From: an uncultured Pedobacter sp.
Lineage (GTDB): Bacteria; Bacteroidota; Bacteroidia; Sphingobacteriales; Sphingobacteriaceae
Reading direction: 5' to 3'
DNA length: 64,000 bases
NCBI RefSeq assembly: GCF_946480185.1
Contig: NZ_CAMLIG010000018.1
Location: 20,748 to 84,747 of the forward strand
A program made the translations under genes and the position numbers. Under the pieces are notes generated by a model that was not told the DNA's origin, did not search any database, and worked only from the letters and a program-made list of their open reading frames with translations. Positions 27,131 through 36,269 of the stretch are shown piece after piece (positions within the stretch are counted from its first letter, which is position 1; the number at the start of each line of letters is the position of its first letter).

Positions 27131-30112
27131 TTACTTATTGGTCCAGTAAATTAGTTGAGCGCCGTTATTGTCCTCTTTGCTGGCGATATTGATGGTTCTG
27201 TTTTTGTCCTCATCGTCACCGGCGTGGCGGGTTTCACGCACTAGCACAAATGTATAATTTTCTGACGGGTGTTTTTTGATCACTTCCGTAACATCCAAAT
27301 AATGCGTTTTTGCAGTACCATCAAAACTTAATTCGCCAGCTATAAATGCTTTTGTTGCAACTTGCGTAACCAAAGCTTCGGTTTTATCAAGTTGTGGCGC
27401 GGTAGCCCAAGTGATGTTGTTTTCATCAAAAGTTTGGCTTGGGATGGCATAAACGTGTATCCTAAAAGTGGTATCGGTGGTGGTCTTTCCGTTTACTGAA
27501 AGTATAATTTGGGCCGCATTTTTTGCATCGGTTTTTAAATTGAAAGCCAAATAAGCCACTTTGTTTTTTGCCGGTTCGGCCGCATTTAAAGCAACTTGCA
27601 AACTTTTATCATTACCGTAATTTTTGAGGCTATTTGCACCGGCGCTTACGGTTGCATCGTTAGTAACATTCGTTACCTGTTTTACAAAACCTTTGCCCGC
27701 AGGAATGGTCAATAAAACCACGCCTTGCGCCGGAAGCGTAATTTCTACCTCTTTATTTGCCGATACAGACTTTACCTGCGAAGCCTCGCCATATAAATCA
27801 GGACTCACAGTTTGCGCAATTACCGGGTTGCCTTCGCCAATGTTTAAATCAGCCAAATTAATTTTTAGGTTATAATCAAAACCGTCTCTTTGTACTAACC
27901 ACATATAATAATTGCCTTTTTTTTCATCGTAAGAAGTATAATGATCAAATTTAGTAGCATCGGTGTTGCTAGTGGTTTTTAATAACGGACGTTCGCCTTT
28001 AAAACCGGTAGCAAATAATCTTACAACCTCTGCCGTTCTGTGTAAACCGGAAACATTATAATCATCAGCTTTAAAGTTTTTATCACTTTCTGCAAAAACC
28101 TTAATTTCTCTTAGTTTTATGATGCCTGCATCTGAACTTATAAAACGGATTTTACTAGCATTGACCGGATTTTTAAGACTGATAAAGTAACGTACGTATT
28201 TGCTGTCTTTAACTTTTCCGTCCGGAAGGGTTTTCCATTGCTTGTCGGAAAAATATTGTATTTCAAAGTTTTTGATACGATCTGGGCCGGTGTAAACGCC
28301 GTAAGACGAACCCGAATAAATACTGATGCTACCAATACTTTGCTGTTTTCCTAAATCGATTTCAACCGTTTTTGCATTTGCGGTAGAATCTGATTTCCAA
28401 GTAGAAGCATCGGATTTATTACCATCAGTAACAAATTTTAATTCATTTGAATTTCCATTTGTACTGCTAACTTTTGCGTTTAACGCCAAGTTTTTATAAG
28501 CATCTTCTATTATGCGCTGGCCTTGCCAAGTTAAATGATGGCCAGATTTTATTCCTTTAGTGTAGGTTGACGAAACGGTATTGGCAAATTTAAAAGCCCA
28601 CATTCCGTAAGTCTGGTTTTTTAAATTGTTGGCATAGATGCCTGCCCACTCTGTAAAAACAGAAGGAGAATCGTAAGTTTCTTTTTTATCAATTAAAAGC
28701 GAGTTCATCCAACGTCCAATTTCAGTGTAAACAATCGGTAAAGTATCGTGAAGCGGATGATTTTCTTTGATAATCTCTCTGATGTCGGACGTACGCGTTG
28801 CATAACCTGAAGCAGGCTGATTATAAGAGTGCGTACTAAAAATATCGAAAAGGTCTCTGTCCATTTTTTTTCCATCGTAACCATCACGAATATGATTTAC
28901 CACGTAAGCCCACCAATCTGTATTGTAACCGGCCGTAATGGGTGCAACAAATTTAGGGTTAAGATTGGTGTGGTATTTTTTGTTTACATCTGCTACGGCA
29001 CATTTTACAGCATCAGATGCAATTTGTAAACCAAGCATCCAAGTCGGGATTTTCATCGGACCAGACTCTTTATGATTTGGTTCATTTTGCATCGCAAACA
29101 TCGCTGTATTTCCTTTTTTTGCAGCATAGTAAGCCAACGCATAGTAGCGTTGCCAATGTTCCCATTTATCTTTCCAAGTATCTACAAAACGACGTTCATT
29201 AATCTGCAAGACAGGTTGAATTTTTAGTTTTTTAAGTTCGCTAAGCGCATAACCAAAGTTCATTTGATTGCCGCTTTTATCAACTTCAACCTCGTATCTA
29301 TGGAGCAATGCGTTCCAGTTTATAAACTCGTTTTTTTCTGGTGATGACCGCAGCCGGCTTTTTAATGCTTCAAAATCAGCCAGCGTATTTACTTCATTTT
29401 TCTCGTTAAAATCTTTTGTTGGTGCATATTCTGTTAAGCTTGTCCAAACCCTTAGGGAATTTACCTGCGAGTAAGCTAACCAGGCAGAAACATTGCTACC
29501 CGGCATATAGTAACCTTGGTTATAACCTACATATTTAAAGCTTTTGCCAACGTTTTCATTGGTTACGGTTACTGTAGCATCTTTTGGTTCTCCAGTTTTT
29601 AATTTTAAGACAGTTTCTGGCGCTTGACCAGTAACTAAACTGCCAGCAACTTCAATTTCGGAAATTGCTATTGATGGTGCATTTAAGGCCTCAATCCGTA
29701 CCATAAACGTAACCAATGCTGGGCTGATAGGGTAGGTGATAACTGTTTTGTTTTTGTCGATTAAGGGTTTAACGTTAATTGGCGTCCAATTGGAATCATC
29801 CCAATATTGCACAACAATTTGCTTAGTCAATTTTTCAGCATCGCCAGGAAGGGAATACACTGAGACATTGCTTATTTTATGGTACTTATGTAAATCAATC
29901 TCAATAAAATGAGGTGCTTTACTTTGGGTTTCGGTTTGCCAATAGTTTGTTGAGCTTTTAATGCCGTCAACAGTTTTTGATGCTATGTTTTTACCGTCAA
30001 CAGAGCTTACTTTAACCTGTTTGTTTAAGGCTATATTTTCTGTCTGAGCATTAGTAATAAAGGGAGAAATTGCCAATAAAAGGCAAAGGTATAAGCTGTT
30101 TTTAGTATTCAT
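27131..30112 (-). CDS. Multi-modular clan-A glycosidase: CBM32, TIM barrel, CBM32, C-terminal CBM96/DNRLRE-like module
   Basis: 993 aa, signal peptide ending at ITNAQ. Residues about 25-150: CBM32 (IALNKQVKVSS, IEIDLHKYHKI, ISEIEVAG). Residues about 180-545: TIM barrel with acid/base Glu344 (FAMQNEPNHK) and nucleophile Glu464 (VYTEIGRWM). Residues about 545-680: a second CBM32 (LALNAKVSSTNG, VEIDLGKQQSIG, LREIKVF). The last about 150 residues (AYLAFNLKTDA, RIHVYAIPSQTFDENNITW, HYLDVTEVIKK, FVLVRETRHAGDDE) match the DNRLRE/CBM96 type. I cannot place the barrel in a numbered GH family; GH39/GH30-like enzymes are nearest by motif. Sits between two GH2 genes, 5 bp before the downstream one. Confidence 0.8.
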   Translation of the reverse strand: MNTKNSLYLCLLLAISPFITNAQTENIALNKQVKVSSVDGKNIASKTVDGIKSSTNYWQTETQSKAPHFIEIDLHKYHKISNVSVYSLPGDAEKLTKQIVVQYWDDSNWTPINVKPLIDKNKTVITYPISPALVTFMVRIEALNAPSIAISEIEVAGSLVTGQAPETVLKLKTGEPKDATVTVTNENVGKSFKYVGYNQGYYMPGSNVSAWLAYSQVNSLRVWTSLTEYAPTKDFNEKNEVNTLADFEALKSRLRSSPEKNEFINWNALLHRYEVEVDKSGNQMNFGYALSELKKLKIQPVLQINERRFVDTWKDKWEHWQRYYALAYYAAKKGNTAMFAMQNEPNHKESGPMKIPTWMLGLQIASDAVKCAVADVNKKYHTNLNPKFVAPITAGYNTDWWAYVVNHIRDGYDGKKMDRDLFDIFSTHSYNQPASGYATRTSDIREIIKENHPLHDTLPIVYTEIGRWMNSLLIDKKETYDSPSVFTEWAGIYANNLKNQTYGMWAFKFANTVSSTYTKGIKSGHHLTWQGQRIIEDAYKNLALNAKVSSTNGNSNELKFVTDGNKSDASTWKSDSTANAKTVEIDLGKQQSIGSISIYSGSSYGVYTGPDRIKNFEIQYFSDKQWKTLPDGKVKDSKYVRYFISLKNPVNASKIRFISSDAGIIKLREIKVFAESDKNFKADDYNVSGLHRTAEVVRLFATGFKGERPLLKTTSNTDATKFDHYTSYDEKKGNYYMWLVQRDGFDYNLKINLADLNIGEGNPVIAQTVSPDLYGEASQVKSVSANKEVEITLPAQGVVLLTIPAGKGFVKQVTNVTNDATVSAGANSLKNYGNDKSLQVALNAAEPAKNKVAYLAFNLKTDAKNAAQIILSVNGKTTTDTTFRIHVYAIPSQTFDENNITWATAPQLDKTEALVTQVATKAFIAGELSFDGTAKTHYLDVTEVIKKHPSENYTFVLVRETRHAGDDEDKNRTINIASKEDNNGAQLIYWTNK

Positions 30113-30143
30113 TATTCTGTTTTTTTTGCTTAATCTTTTGCGT

Positions 30144-32735
30144 TTAATTTGTTGCGGATTGCGTTTTCTTTATCGCTAAGGCACTTAAAATAGGTGTTCC
30201 TTGTGATGCGCTAAATGTTAAATTAATTCCTTGATTGCTGCTTGTGCTAATCCTAAAGGTTTTTTGGTATGATTTAAACTCGCCAACTTGCTTATTTAAA
30301 TTAATATTGTTGATTAGTTCTTTTCCATTGGTACTAACGCTAAAAATCCTATCAATATCTTCCGAAACTTTTTGCTCTACAAAGCCTAAAGTGACTTCAT
30401 AATTGCCATTAGGCACATCAATTTTATAAGCTTTTAAACCTTCTAAAGAAGAATAATAAAGAGGAACATCATTAGTGCCTTTTATTAGTTTTTTAAGATT
30501 CATGGTCACCGGAGTTCCGCCAATGTAACCGAATTGTCCTTTTTGATACGGCTGATCTTCTACCCAGATATTGCCTTCGCGGTCAAGGTATTGTGTATTT
30601 GCTCCAATATTTACCGTTAAGGATTTAAATGTGTTACGGTCAATTGCTTTAGGTCTTAGGTTAATTGTTAAAGTATCTTTGATTAAATTTTTACCGTTGT
30701 AAGCTGTTGCTTCAATAAAGTTTTTGCCATATTTTAAAGAGGAGTTATACACCGCTTTTTGTACGTCATTTAAGGGTTTTCTTCCTTGTTTTTTTCCATT
30801 GATATTTAAAGAAACATTTTTAAGATTACTATAGATTTCTAGAGGTATTTTTCGGTTTTTGTCTCCGGCTCTTTCAGTCCAATCGTGTGACGCTATATGT
30901 ATCATTGGTTTGCTAGCCCAGTTTGCCTGATATAGATAATAAACATCTTTCGGCGTTCTGTTAAAGTTAACCAAGCCTTTTTGGTTAATGTTAATGATTG
31001 TTCCACCGATGTTGGGTTGCGAAAAATCGAATTCGTTCCAAACTGCAGTTCCAGACAGATAAGGCAATTGCTTAAACTGGCGTAAATATTCCTCGTGGTA
31101 AAAACGTTGGTACTGTCCGCTAAAATCTAGCCTTTTTGGTTGAGAAGTGTTTAGTCTGCCATCGCTGCCTGCGCCGTATTCGCTTACAAGAAGTATTTGG
31201 TCTGGATTTTCTTGATGCCTTTTATCAAGGTAATTTGTCAACTCGTTTACCTTGCCACTATACCAGCCACTGTAAATGTTATAGGCACTAATTTGCGCAG
31301 TTTTTGAGATATTAAACTTGTCATATTCTTTGCTTTGATGCATCGCAATTACACTATATCTACTTGGATCTGTCGCCCTAACTAAGCTATCTAACGCTAC
31401 GCCATATTTCTGCACTTTTTTTACATACTCTTTTTCATTTTCGTGTTCCTGTACGCGTTCCGCATTTTTTCCCCAGAGCAAAATCTCATTCATTGAACCC
31501 CAAATAATTACAGAGGGATGGTTATAGCCTTGATTGATCATTTCTTTGATCATATTTTTAGCGTTTGCCAAAAACTCGGGAACAGGGTTCATGTAATTAA
31601 CTACCGGAATTTCTTCCCAAATGAGCAAACCCAAACTGTCGGCTAAAGCCAAAACCCTTGGAGATTGTGGGTAATGTGCCAAACGGATGAAATTTGCACC
31701 CATATCTTTAATCATTTGCATATCTCGCAAATGGTCTTCATTGCTTAAAGCATCACCCTTCCCTTCCATATCTTGATGGCGGTTAGTGCCTTTTAAAATG
31801 TATTTAGCTCCATTTAAACTAAACCCTGTTGAGGGGCTAAAACTAAACCACCTAAAACCGAGTGGGGTTTTAACCGTTGCTATGGTTTTTCCGTTCACTG
31901 TTAAAGCACTTTCCACTTGATAAAGGTTTGGTATGTCGGGGCTCCAAAGTTGTGGTTTTTGTAGTTCACTATTTAAGTTGATTGTCGTTGATTGATTGGC
32001 TGCAAGAGAAAAGTTTTTTGTTAACGATCTTACTAGTTGTTTTTTGTCGTTATAGATGTTATGTGTTAGCTTAATGTTCTGATTTATATCGGTTGTATTT
32101 TTAATGTTTGCATCGATTTCAATACTTGCTTTTTCATTGGAAACCTGGGGTGTTTTAATTTTAATCCCACTACCTGCATACACTCCATTAAAGCGAATTG
32201 CCTTGCTAAAAACTAGCTTAACCGGACGATAGATACCTCCGTAACTTGCATAGCCAATAGATAAAGGTGGGATAAATGGATTTTGTGCGCTGTTAACTTT
32301 TACAGCAATGGTGTTTTTACCTTCCTGCAATTTATCAGTAATGTCAAATGAGAATGCAGTATATCCGCCTTTGTGTTCGCCAACAAAAGCACCATTTATA
32401 TATATATCTGCAATTTGGTAAACGCCATCAAAATATATAGATACATTATTAGTTAACTGTTGCGCAGAAAGCGCAATAGATTTACGATACCAAGCAATTC
32501 CGCGGGCATAAGTTAAATCGTCATCAAAAATATCTTTTGCATTCCAGGTGTGTGGGATATTTACGGTCGACCAAAGTGTATCGTTAAAATTTGGTGTTTC
32601 TGCAAAGTCAGTTCCGCCATATTGGAATTTCCAATCTTTAGTTAAAGTGATACTTGGCTCAATATTTTGGGCAAAAGTATTTACCGAAATAAAAAGACAA
32701 CATATAAAAAAACCAATCGGTTTAAAAATCTTCAT
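30144..32735 (-). CDS. GH2 glycosidase with C-terminal malectin-like domain, paralogue of the GH2 at 24441
   Basis: 863 aa, signal peptide ending at TFAQ. Same order as the other GH2: jelly-roll (DWKFQYGGTDF, VNIPHTWN, GIAWYRKSI), Ig-like domain, TIM barrel (GTNRHQDMEGKGD, FIRLAHYPQSP) with acid/base Glu417 (SMNEILLW) and nucleophile Glu519 (LVSEYGAG), and a C-terminal malectin-like part (GYIGGTPVTMN, YEVTLGFVEQK). The two GH2s share many segments but are well diverged, suggesting an old duplication with separate sugar or linkage specificity. First gene of the three-gene - strand run; its promoter lies in the 300-bp divergent region that also serves the CE6-like gene. Confidence 0.92.
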   Translation of the reverse strand: MKIFKPIGFFICCLFISVNTFAQNIEPSITLTKDWKFQYGGTDFAETPNFNDTLWSTVNIPHTWNAKDIFDDDLTYARGIAWYRKSIALSAQQLTNNVSIYFDGVYQIADIYINGAFVGEHKGGYTAFSFDITDKLQEGKNTIAVKVNSAQNPFIPPLSIGYASYGGIYRPVKLVFSKAIRFNGVYAGSGIKIKTPQVSNEKASIEIDANIKNTTDINQNIKLTHNIYNDKKQLVRSLTKNFSLAANQSTTINLNSELQKPQLWSPDIPNLYQVESALTVNGKTIATVKTPLGFRWFSFSPSTGFSLNGAKYILKGTNRHQDMEGKGDALSNEDHLRDMQMIKDMGANFIRLAHYPQSPRVLALADSLGLLIWEEIPVVNYMNPVPEFLANAKNMIKEMINQGYNHPSVIIWGSMNEILLWGKNAERVQEHENEKEYVKKVQKYGVALDSLVRATDPSRYSVIAMHQSKEYDKFNISKTAQISAYNIYSGWYSGKVNELTNYLDKRHQENPDQILLVSEYGAGSDGRLNTSQPKRLDFSGQYQRFYHEEYLRQFKQLPYLSGTAVWNEFDFSQPNIGGTIININQKGLVNFNRTPKDVYYLYQANWASKPMIHIASHDWTERAGDKNRKIPLEIYSNLKNVSLNINGKKQGRKPLNDVQKAVYNSSLKYGKNFIEATAYNGKNLIKDTLTINLRPKAIDRNTFKSLTVNIGANTQYLDREGNIWVEDQPYQKGQFGYIGGTPVTMNLKKLIKGTNDVPLYYSSLEGLKAYKIDVPNGNYEVTLGFVEQKVSEDIDRIFSVSTNGKELINNINLNKQVGEFKSYQKTFRISTSSNQGINLTFSASQGTPILSALAIKKTQSATN

Positions 32736-33035
32736 AACGTATTTAAAACGGTTTATTCTGTAGTAATGGGTTGACGCTAAAGTATGGGTTTTAAACAGCT
32801 TGCCTGCGGTGCATAAGTTGCAAAAAGGCTTGGTAAATGTTGCCGAGGTATTATAGGCCAGCAGATTTCGAAACTTAAGCAGAGTACTTGAAATCGTTCA
32901 TTTCAATGGCTTTAGCAGGTGACTAATTTGATGCGCATTAAATTACCTGTATAAATGTATTATTTGACAGGTTTTAAAAAACGCGTTTACATGGTATATT
33001 TGGAATATAAACTTCTTTAACCAAAAAAATAAAAG
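32736..33035. promoter_or_regulatory. Divergent PUL regulatory region with TTTAGCAGGT box
   Basis: 300 bp between divergent PUL genes. The box TTTAGCAGGT at 32911-32920 is identical to one at 8011-8020. A -7-type element TATATTTG (matching TAnnTTTG) lies at 32995-33002, 34 bp before the CE6-like start; an upstream TTTG at 32963-32966 is 28 bp away, longer than usual for a -33 element. A TTCGAA hexamer at 32868 is not obviously meaningful. Confidence 0.45.
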
Positions 33036-33851
33036 ATGACCAGATTTCCTGCAAACATTATGTTGGCTTTTACTGCCGTTTTTGCACTAAGCCTATTTTC
33101 ATGTGCCAGTAAAAAGAATACCAATACCGCCAAAAAAGCAATTGCGAATAAAAACTTAGATATCTATATTTTAATGGGTCAGTCTAATATGTCGGGACGC
33201 GGACCTTTAATTGCAGAAGATAGTATCGTACAAAACGAAAAGGTGTTGATGTTTACCAAAAATTTAGAATGGGCTGGGGCGAAAAATCCACTTCATTTTG
33301 ATAAACCCAGTGTTGCTGCCGTTGGTCCCGGTCTGTCTTTTGGAATAGCACTGCAAAATGCGGATAAAAGCAGAACCATTGCTTTAGTACCAACAGCCGT
33401 AGGCGGAACATCAATTAACGCCTGGACTCCCGGCGGTTTTGATAAAAACACTAAAAAATACCCTTGGGATGATGCCGAAAAAAGAATTATTGAGGCTATG
33501 AAATATGGAACAATTAAAGGGGTAATTTGGCATCAAGGTGAAAGCGATAGTAAAGCTGAAAGTGCCGAGGCTTATTTACCAAAACTTGTTGATTTAATTA
33601 AAAGAGTACGGACATTGGTCGGCAATCCGAACCTGCCGGTTGTGGTTGGCCAGTTGGGCAGATACAATCCACAATATGATAATATAAACAGACAAACCGC
33701 AAAATTACCTGCCTTAGTGGCGCATACAGCCATTGCAAGTTCTGAAGGTTTGATTGATAAAGGAGATAATACCCATTTTAACAGAGCGTCTGCCATTATA
33801 TTGGGTCAACGGTTTGCAGAGAAAATGTTGGACTTACAAAAGGTAAAATAG
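33036..33851 (+). CDS. CE6-like SGNH acetylesterase, lipoprotein
   Basis: 271 aa with lipobox LFSC (Cys23). The SGNH esterase of the DUF303/CE6 type is complete: YILMGQSNMSGRG (nucleophile Ser in GQSNM), GPGLSFGIAL, GGTSINAW, GVIWHQGESD, and KGDNTHFN with the Asp/His pair near the C-terminus. CE6 enzymes deacetylate xylan. First gene of the third + strand run and only 4 bp before the GH95-like pseudogene, so probably cotranscribed with it and with SusC/SusD. Confidence 0.9.
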   Translation: MTRFPANIMLAFTAVFALSLFSCASKKNTNTAKKAIANKNLDIYILMGQSNMSGRGPLIAEDSIVQNEKVLMFTKNLEWAGAKNPLHFDKPSVAAVGPGLSFGIALQNADKSRTIALVPTAVGGTSINAWTPGGFDKNTKKYPWDDAEKRIIEAMKYGTIKGVIWHQGESDSKAESAEAYLPKLVDLIKRVRTLVGNPNLPVVVGQLGRYNPQYDNINRQTAKLPALVAHTAIASSEGLIDKGDNTHFNRASAIILGQRFAEKMLDLQKVK

Positions 33852-33855
33852 TTAG

Positions 33856-36113
33856 GTGTTTTTTACTGCAAAGAAGTCTGTTTTTTGGAGTTTATCGCTG
33901 ATTCTGTTGTTGAACTTTGGTTTACAGGCGGAATCTCAGGTAAAAAACGTTAATTATAAAATCCTATTTGCTAATAAAAATTTAAGCTTTGATAGCATTC
34001 CCAAAAGTTGGGATGAAGCACCTTATTTTGGAAACGGATTTATCGGGTCGATGGTTTACCGCGATACCAATAAAACCAACGTTTTAAAAATCCAACTTTT
34101 TAGAACGGATGTCCACGACCATCGTAGTGATTCTTCTGGCTGGACGGCTTATGCTCGTCCTCGTTTATTAATCGGTTTTTTGAACATAGCTTTTAAGGGC
34201 AAAATATTAAAAGGTAATTTTAAGCAAAACTTATATACTGCAGATCTAACTGCACAAATTGAAACAACAAAAGGGACAGTAAACCTCCACCATTTTGTGC
34301 AGGCTAACAAAGATTTGATTTTAACCCAAGTTATTTGCAAAGGAGAAGAGCGTTATAAATTAAGTTTTGAGCCAGCAGAAGCTAAAACTACGAGAACCAT
34401 CAATTTTCCGAACACGCTGGAAAACATCAAAAAATATGCGGACGCGTATGGTGATAAATACTTTGATATTTTAAAAATTTATAAACCGAATCCTAAACCC
34501 GATTTATCAATAAAAGAAGAGGTTAATTTAAGTACGCAAAATCTGTTAGCCGGCGGATCGTTTACGGTTGCATGGAAACAGCAGAAAATTTCTAAAGCCA
34601 AAAGTATAATTAGCGTAACCATTCAGAATTCCTATCCGCAAAAGCACTCAGTAGTTAATGCCTTAACTGTTTTGAACGGTTTTGATAAATCGAACTTAAA
34701 AACCGCGTTTGAGCAACATAAAAATTGGTGGGCTAATTTTTATCACAAAAGCTTTATGAGCATCCCCGATAAGAATCTGGAAAAATGTACTACCTGCAAT
34801 TGTATAAAGCTGGCAGCGCAAGTAGGGCAAACGGACCAATTATGGATACATCTGGACCTTGGTTTCAAGCAACGCCCTGGCCATATATTACCTGGGATTT
34901 AAGCGTTCAGCTTTGCTACCGGCTATTAAATACTTCAAACCATTTGGATATTGCACAATCTCTTCCTAATTCTTTGTTAAAAAATCAGGATCAGCTCATC
35001 AAAAATGTAAAACCCTTAGCTTGGCAAAAAGACGCCGCTTATCTGGCTCTGGCGACTGCTCAGGATTTAAAGGGATCTGCGGATGATGATACACGTTACT
35101 AAAACCTGCATAGTAACTTGCCTTGGGTAATGCACAATGTCTGGCTGATGTATCGTTATAGCATGGACACTTCTTTTTTACGGGAGAAATGTTATCCGCT
35201 TTTGAGGCGGAGCATAAATTACTACCTCCATATTTTGGCAAAGGAAAAAGACGGCAAATATCATATTCCGATGGGGTATTCGCCCGAATATCCGGTTGCA
35301 AATAAGGGATTTCCCGGCGAAACCAAAGACCCCAATATGGATATTGCGTTGGTCAATTGGGGTTTAAAAACACTGCTGAACGCTTCGGAAACGTTAAATG
35401 TAGATGAAAATTTGAGAAATGAATGGAGAGAAGTATTGGAGAATTTGGTGGACTACCAAGTCAACGAAAATGGTTTAATGATTGGTGCCGATTTGCCTTA
35501 CACAGTTTCTCACAGGCATTATTCGCATTTGCTGATGATTTACCCTCTTTATCTTTTAAACATAGATAACGACAAGAATAGAGCTCTAATAGAGAAATCG
35601 TTAAAAAACTGGATTGGCGACCCAAAAGGTTTACAAGGCTATAGCTATACAGGTGCCTCGTCTATTTCATCTGCCATTGGAAATGGGGATGATGCACTAA
35701 AATATTTAAAAGGTTTAAACCGGTTTATCCTGCCAAACGGATTATACAAAGAAAAAGGACCGGTTTTCGAAACTCCTTTATCCGCTGCCCAATGTTTACA
35801 GGATATGTTGTTACAATCTTGGGGCGGTAAAGTGAGGGTTTTTCCGGCTGTACCTAACCAATGGAAAGATTTGGAATTTAAAAATTGGCTTACCGAGGGC
35901 GCTTTTGAAGTGAGTGCGAAACTTAAAAATGGTAAAACAGAATTTATCGAAATTAAAAGCCTAGCCGGTTCCCCCTTAATTATAAAAGCACAGCTTAAAA
36001 ATCCGAAAGTGTGTATCAATAATAAAATTGTAGTTCTGAAACAGCTATCTAAAGATGTTTATACGTTTGATTTACTTAAAAATCAAATGCTCACTATTCG
36101 TAATTCACAATAA
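33856..36113 (+). pseudogene. GH95-like glycosidase gene broken by a frameshift and an in-frame stop
   Basis: Three consecutive reading segments form one protein of about 750 residues. Segment 1 (33856 to about 34785) has a signal peptide and the PYFGNGFIGSMV motif of GH95-like N-terminal domains. Near 34781-34785 an A-run appears one base short: an extra A would read LEK-MYYLQLYKAGSASRANGP in the next frame, while the present frame leaves family-like sequence (CTTCNCIK) and ends at 34902. Segment 2 continues in that frame to a TAA at 35100-35102. Segment 3 resumes in the same frame (NLHSNLPWVMHNVW) to 36113, with GYSPEYP, DPNMDIALVNW, HRHYSHLL and FETPLSAAQCLQDML typical of the (alpha/alpha)6 catalytic domain. 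Expected role: exo-alpha-fucosidase or galactosidase. Either a real pseudogene or sequencing error. Confidence 0.85.
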
Positions 36114-36136
36114 TTTGCTTTTTGCTTTCCGATAGA

Positions 36137-36197
36137 TTTAGCAGGGTGTTTTGTGCGTTTTAACCGGTTTTTTTAGTGTTATAACTACTTAAATTTG
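36137..36197 (+). promoter_or_regulatory. Candidate susC promoter with upstream TTTAGCAGG box
   Basis: TTTAGCAGGG at 36137-36146 matches the boxes at 8011 and 32911 in nine or ten of ten positions. A -7 element TAAATTTG (36190-36197) lies 43 bp downstream, almost the same spacing as at 8011/8065. No good TTTG -33 element precedes it, which suits a promoter that needs an activator. The SusC start is at 36270. Confidence 0.45.
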
Positions 36198-36269
36198 ATT
36201 AATTCTTTTGAAAAAACCAATTTGTTCGATAGAATTATAAACCAATTTCAATAACCTAATTATCATTTT

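Noticed and set aside
35100..35102. TAA as a recoded codon in the GH95-like gene
   Set aside because: TAA recoding is not expected in this group, and the gene also has a frameshift; pseudogene or sequencing error is simpler.
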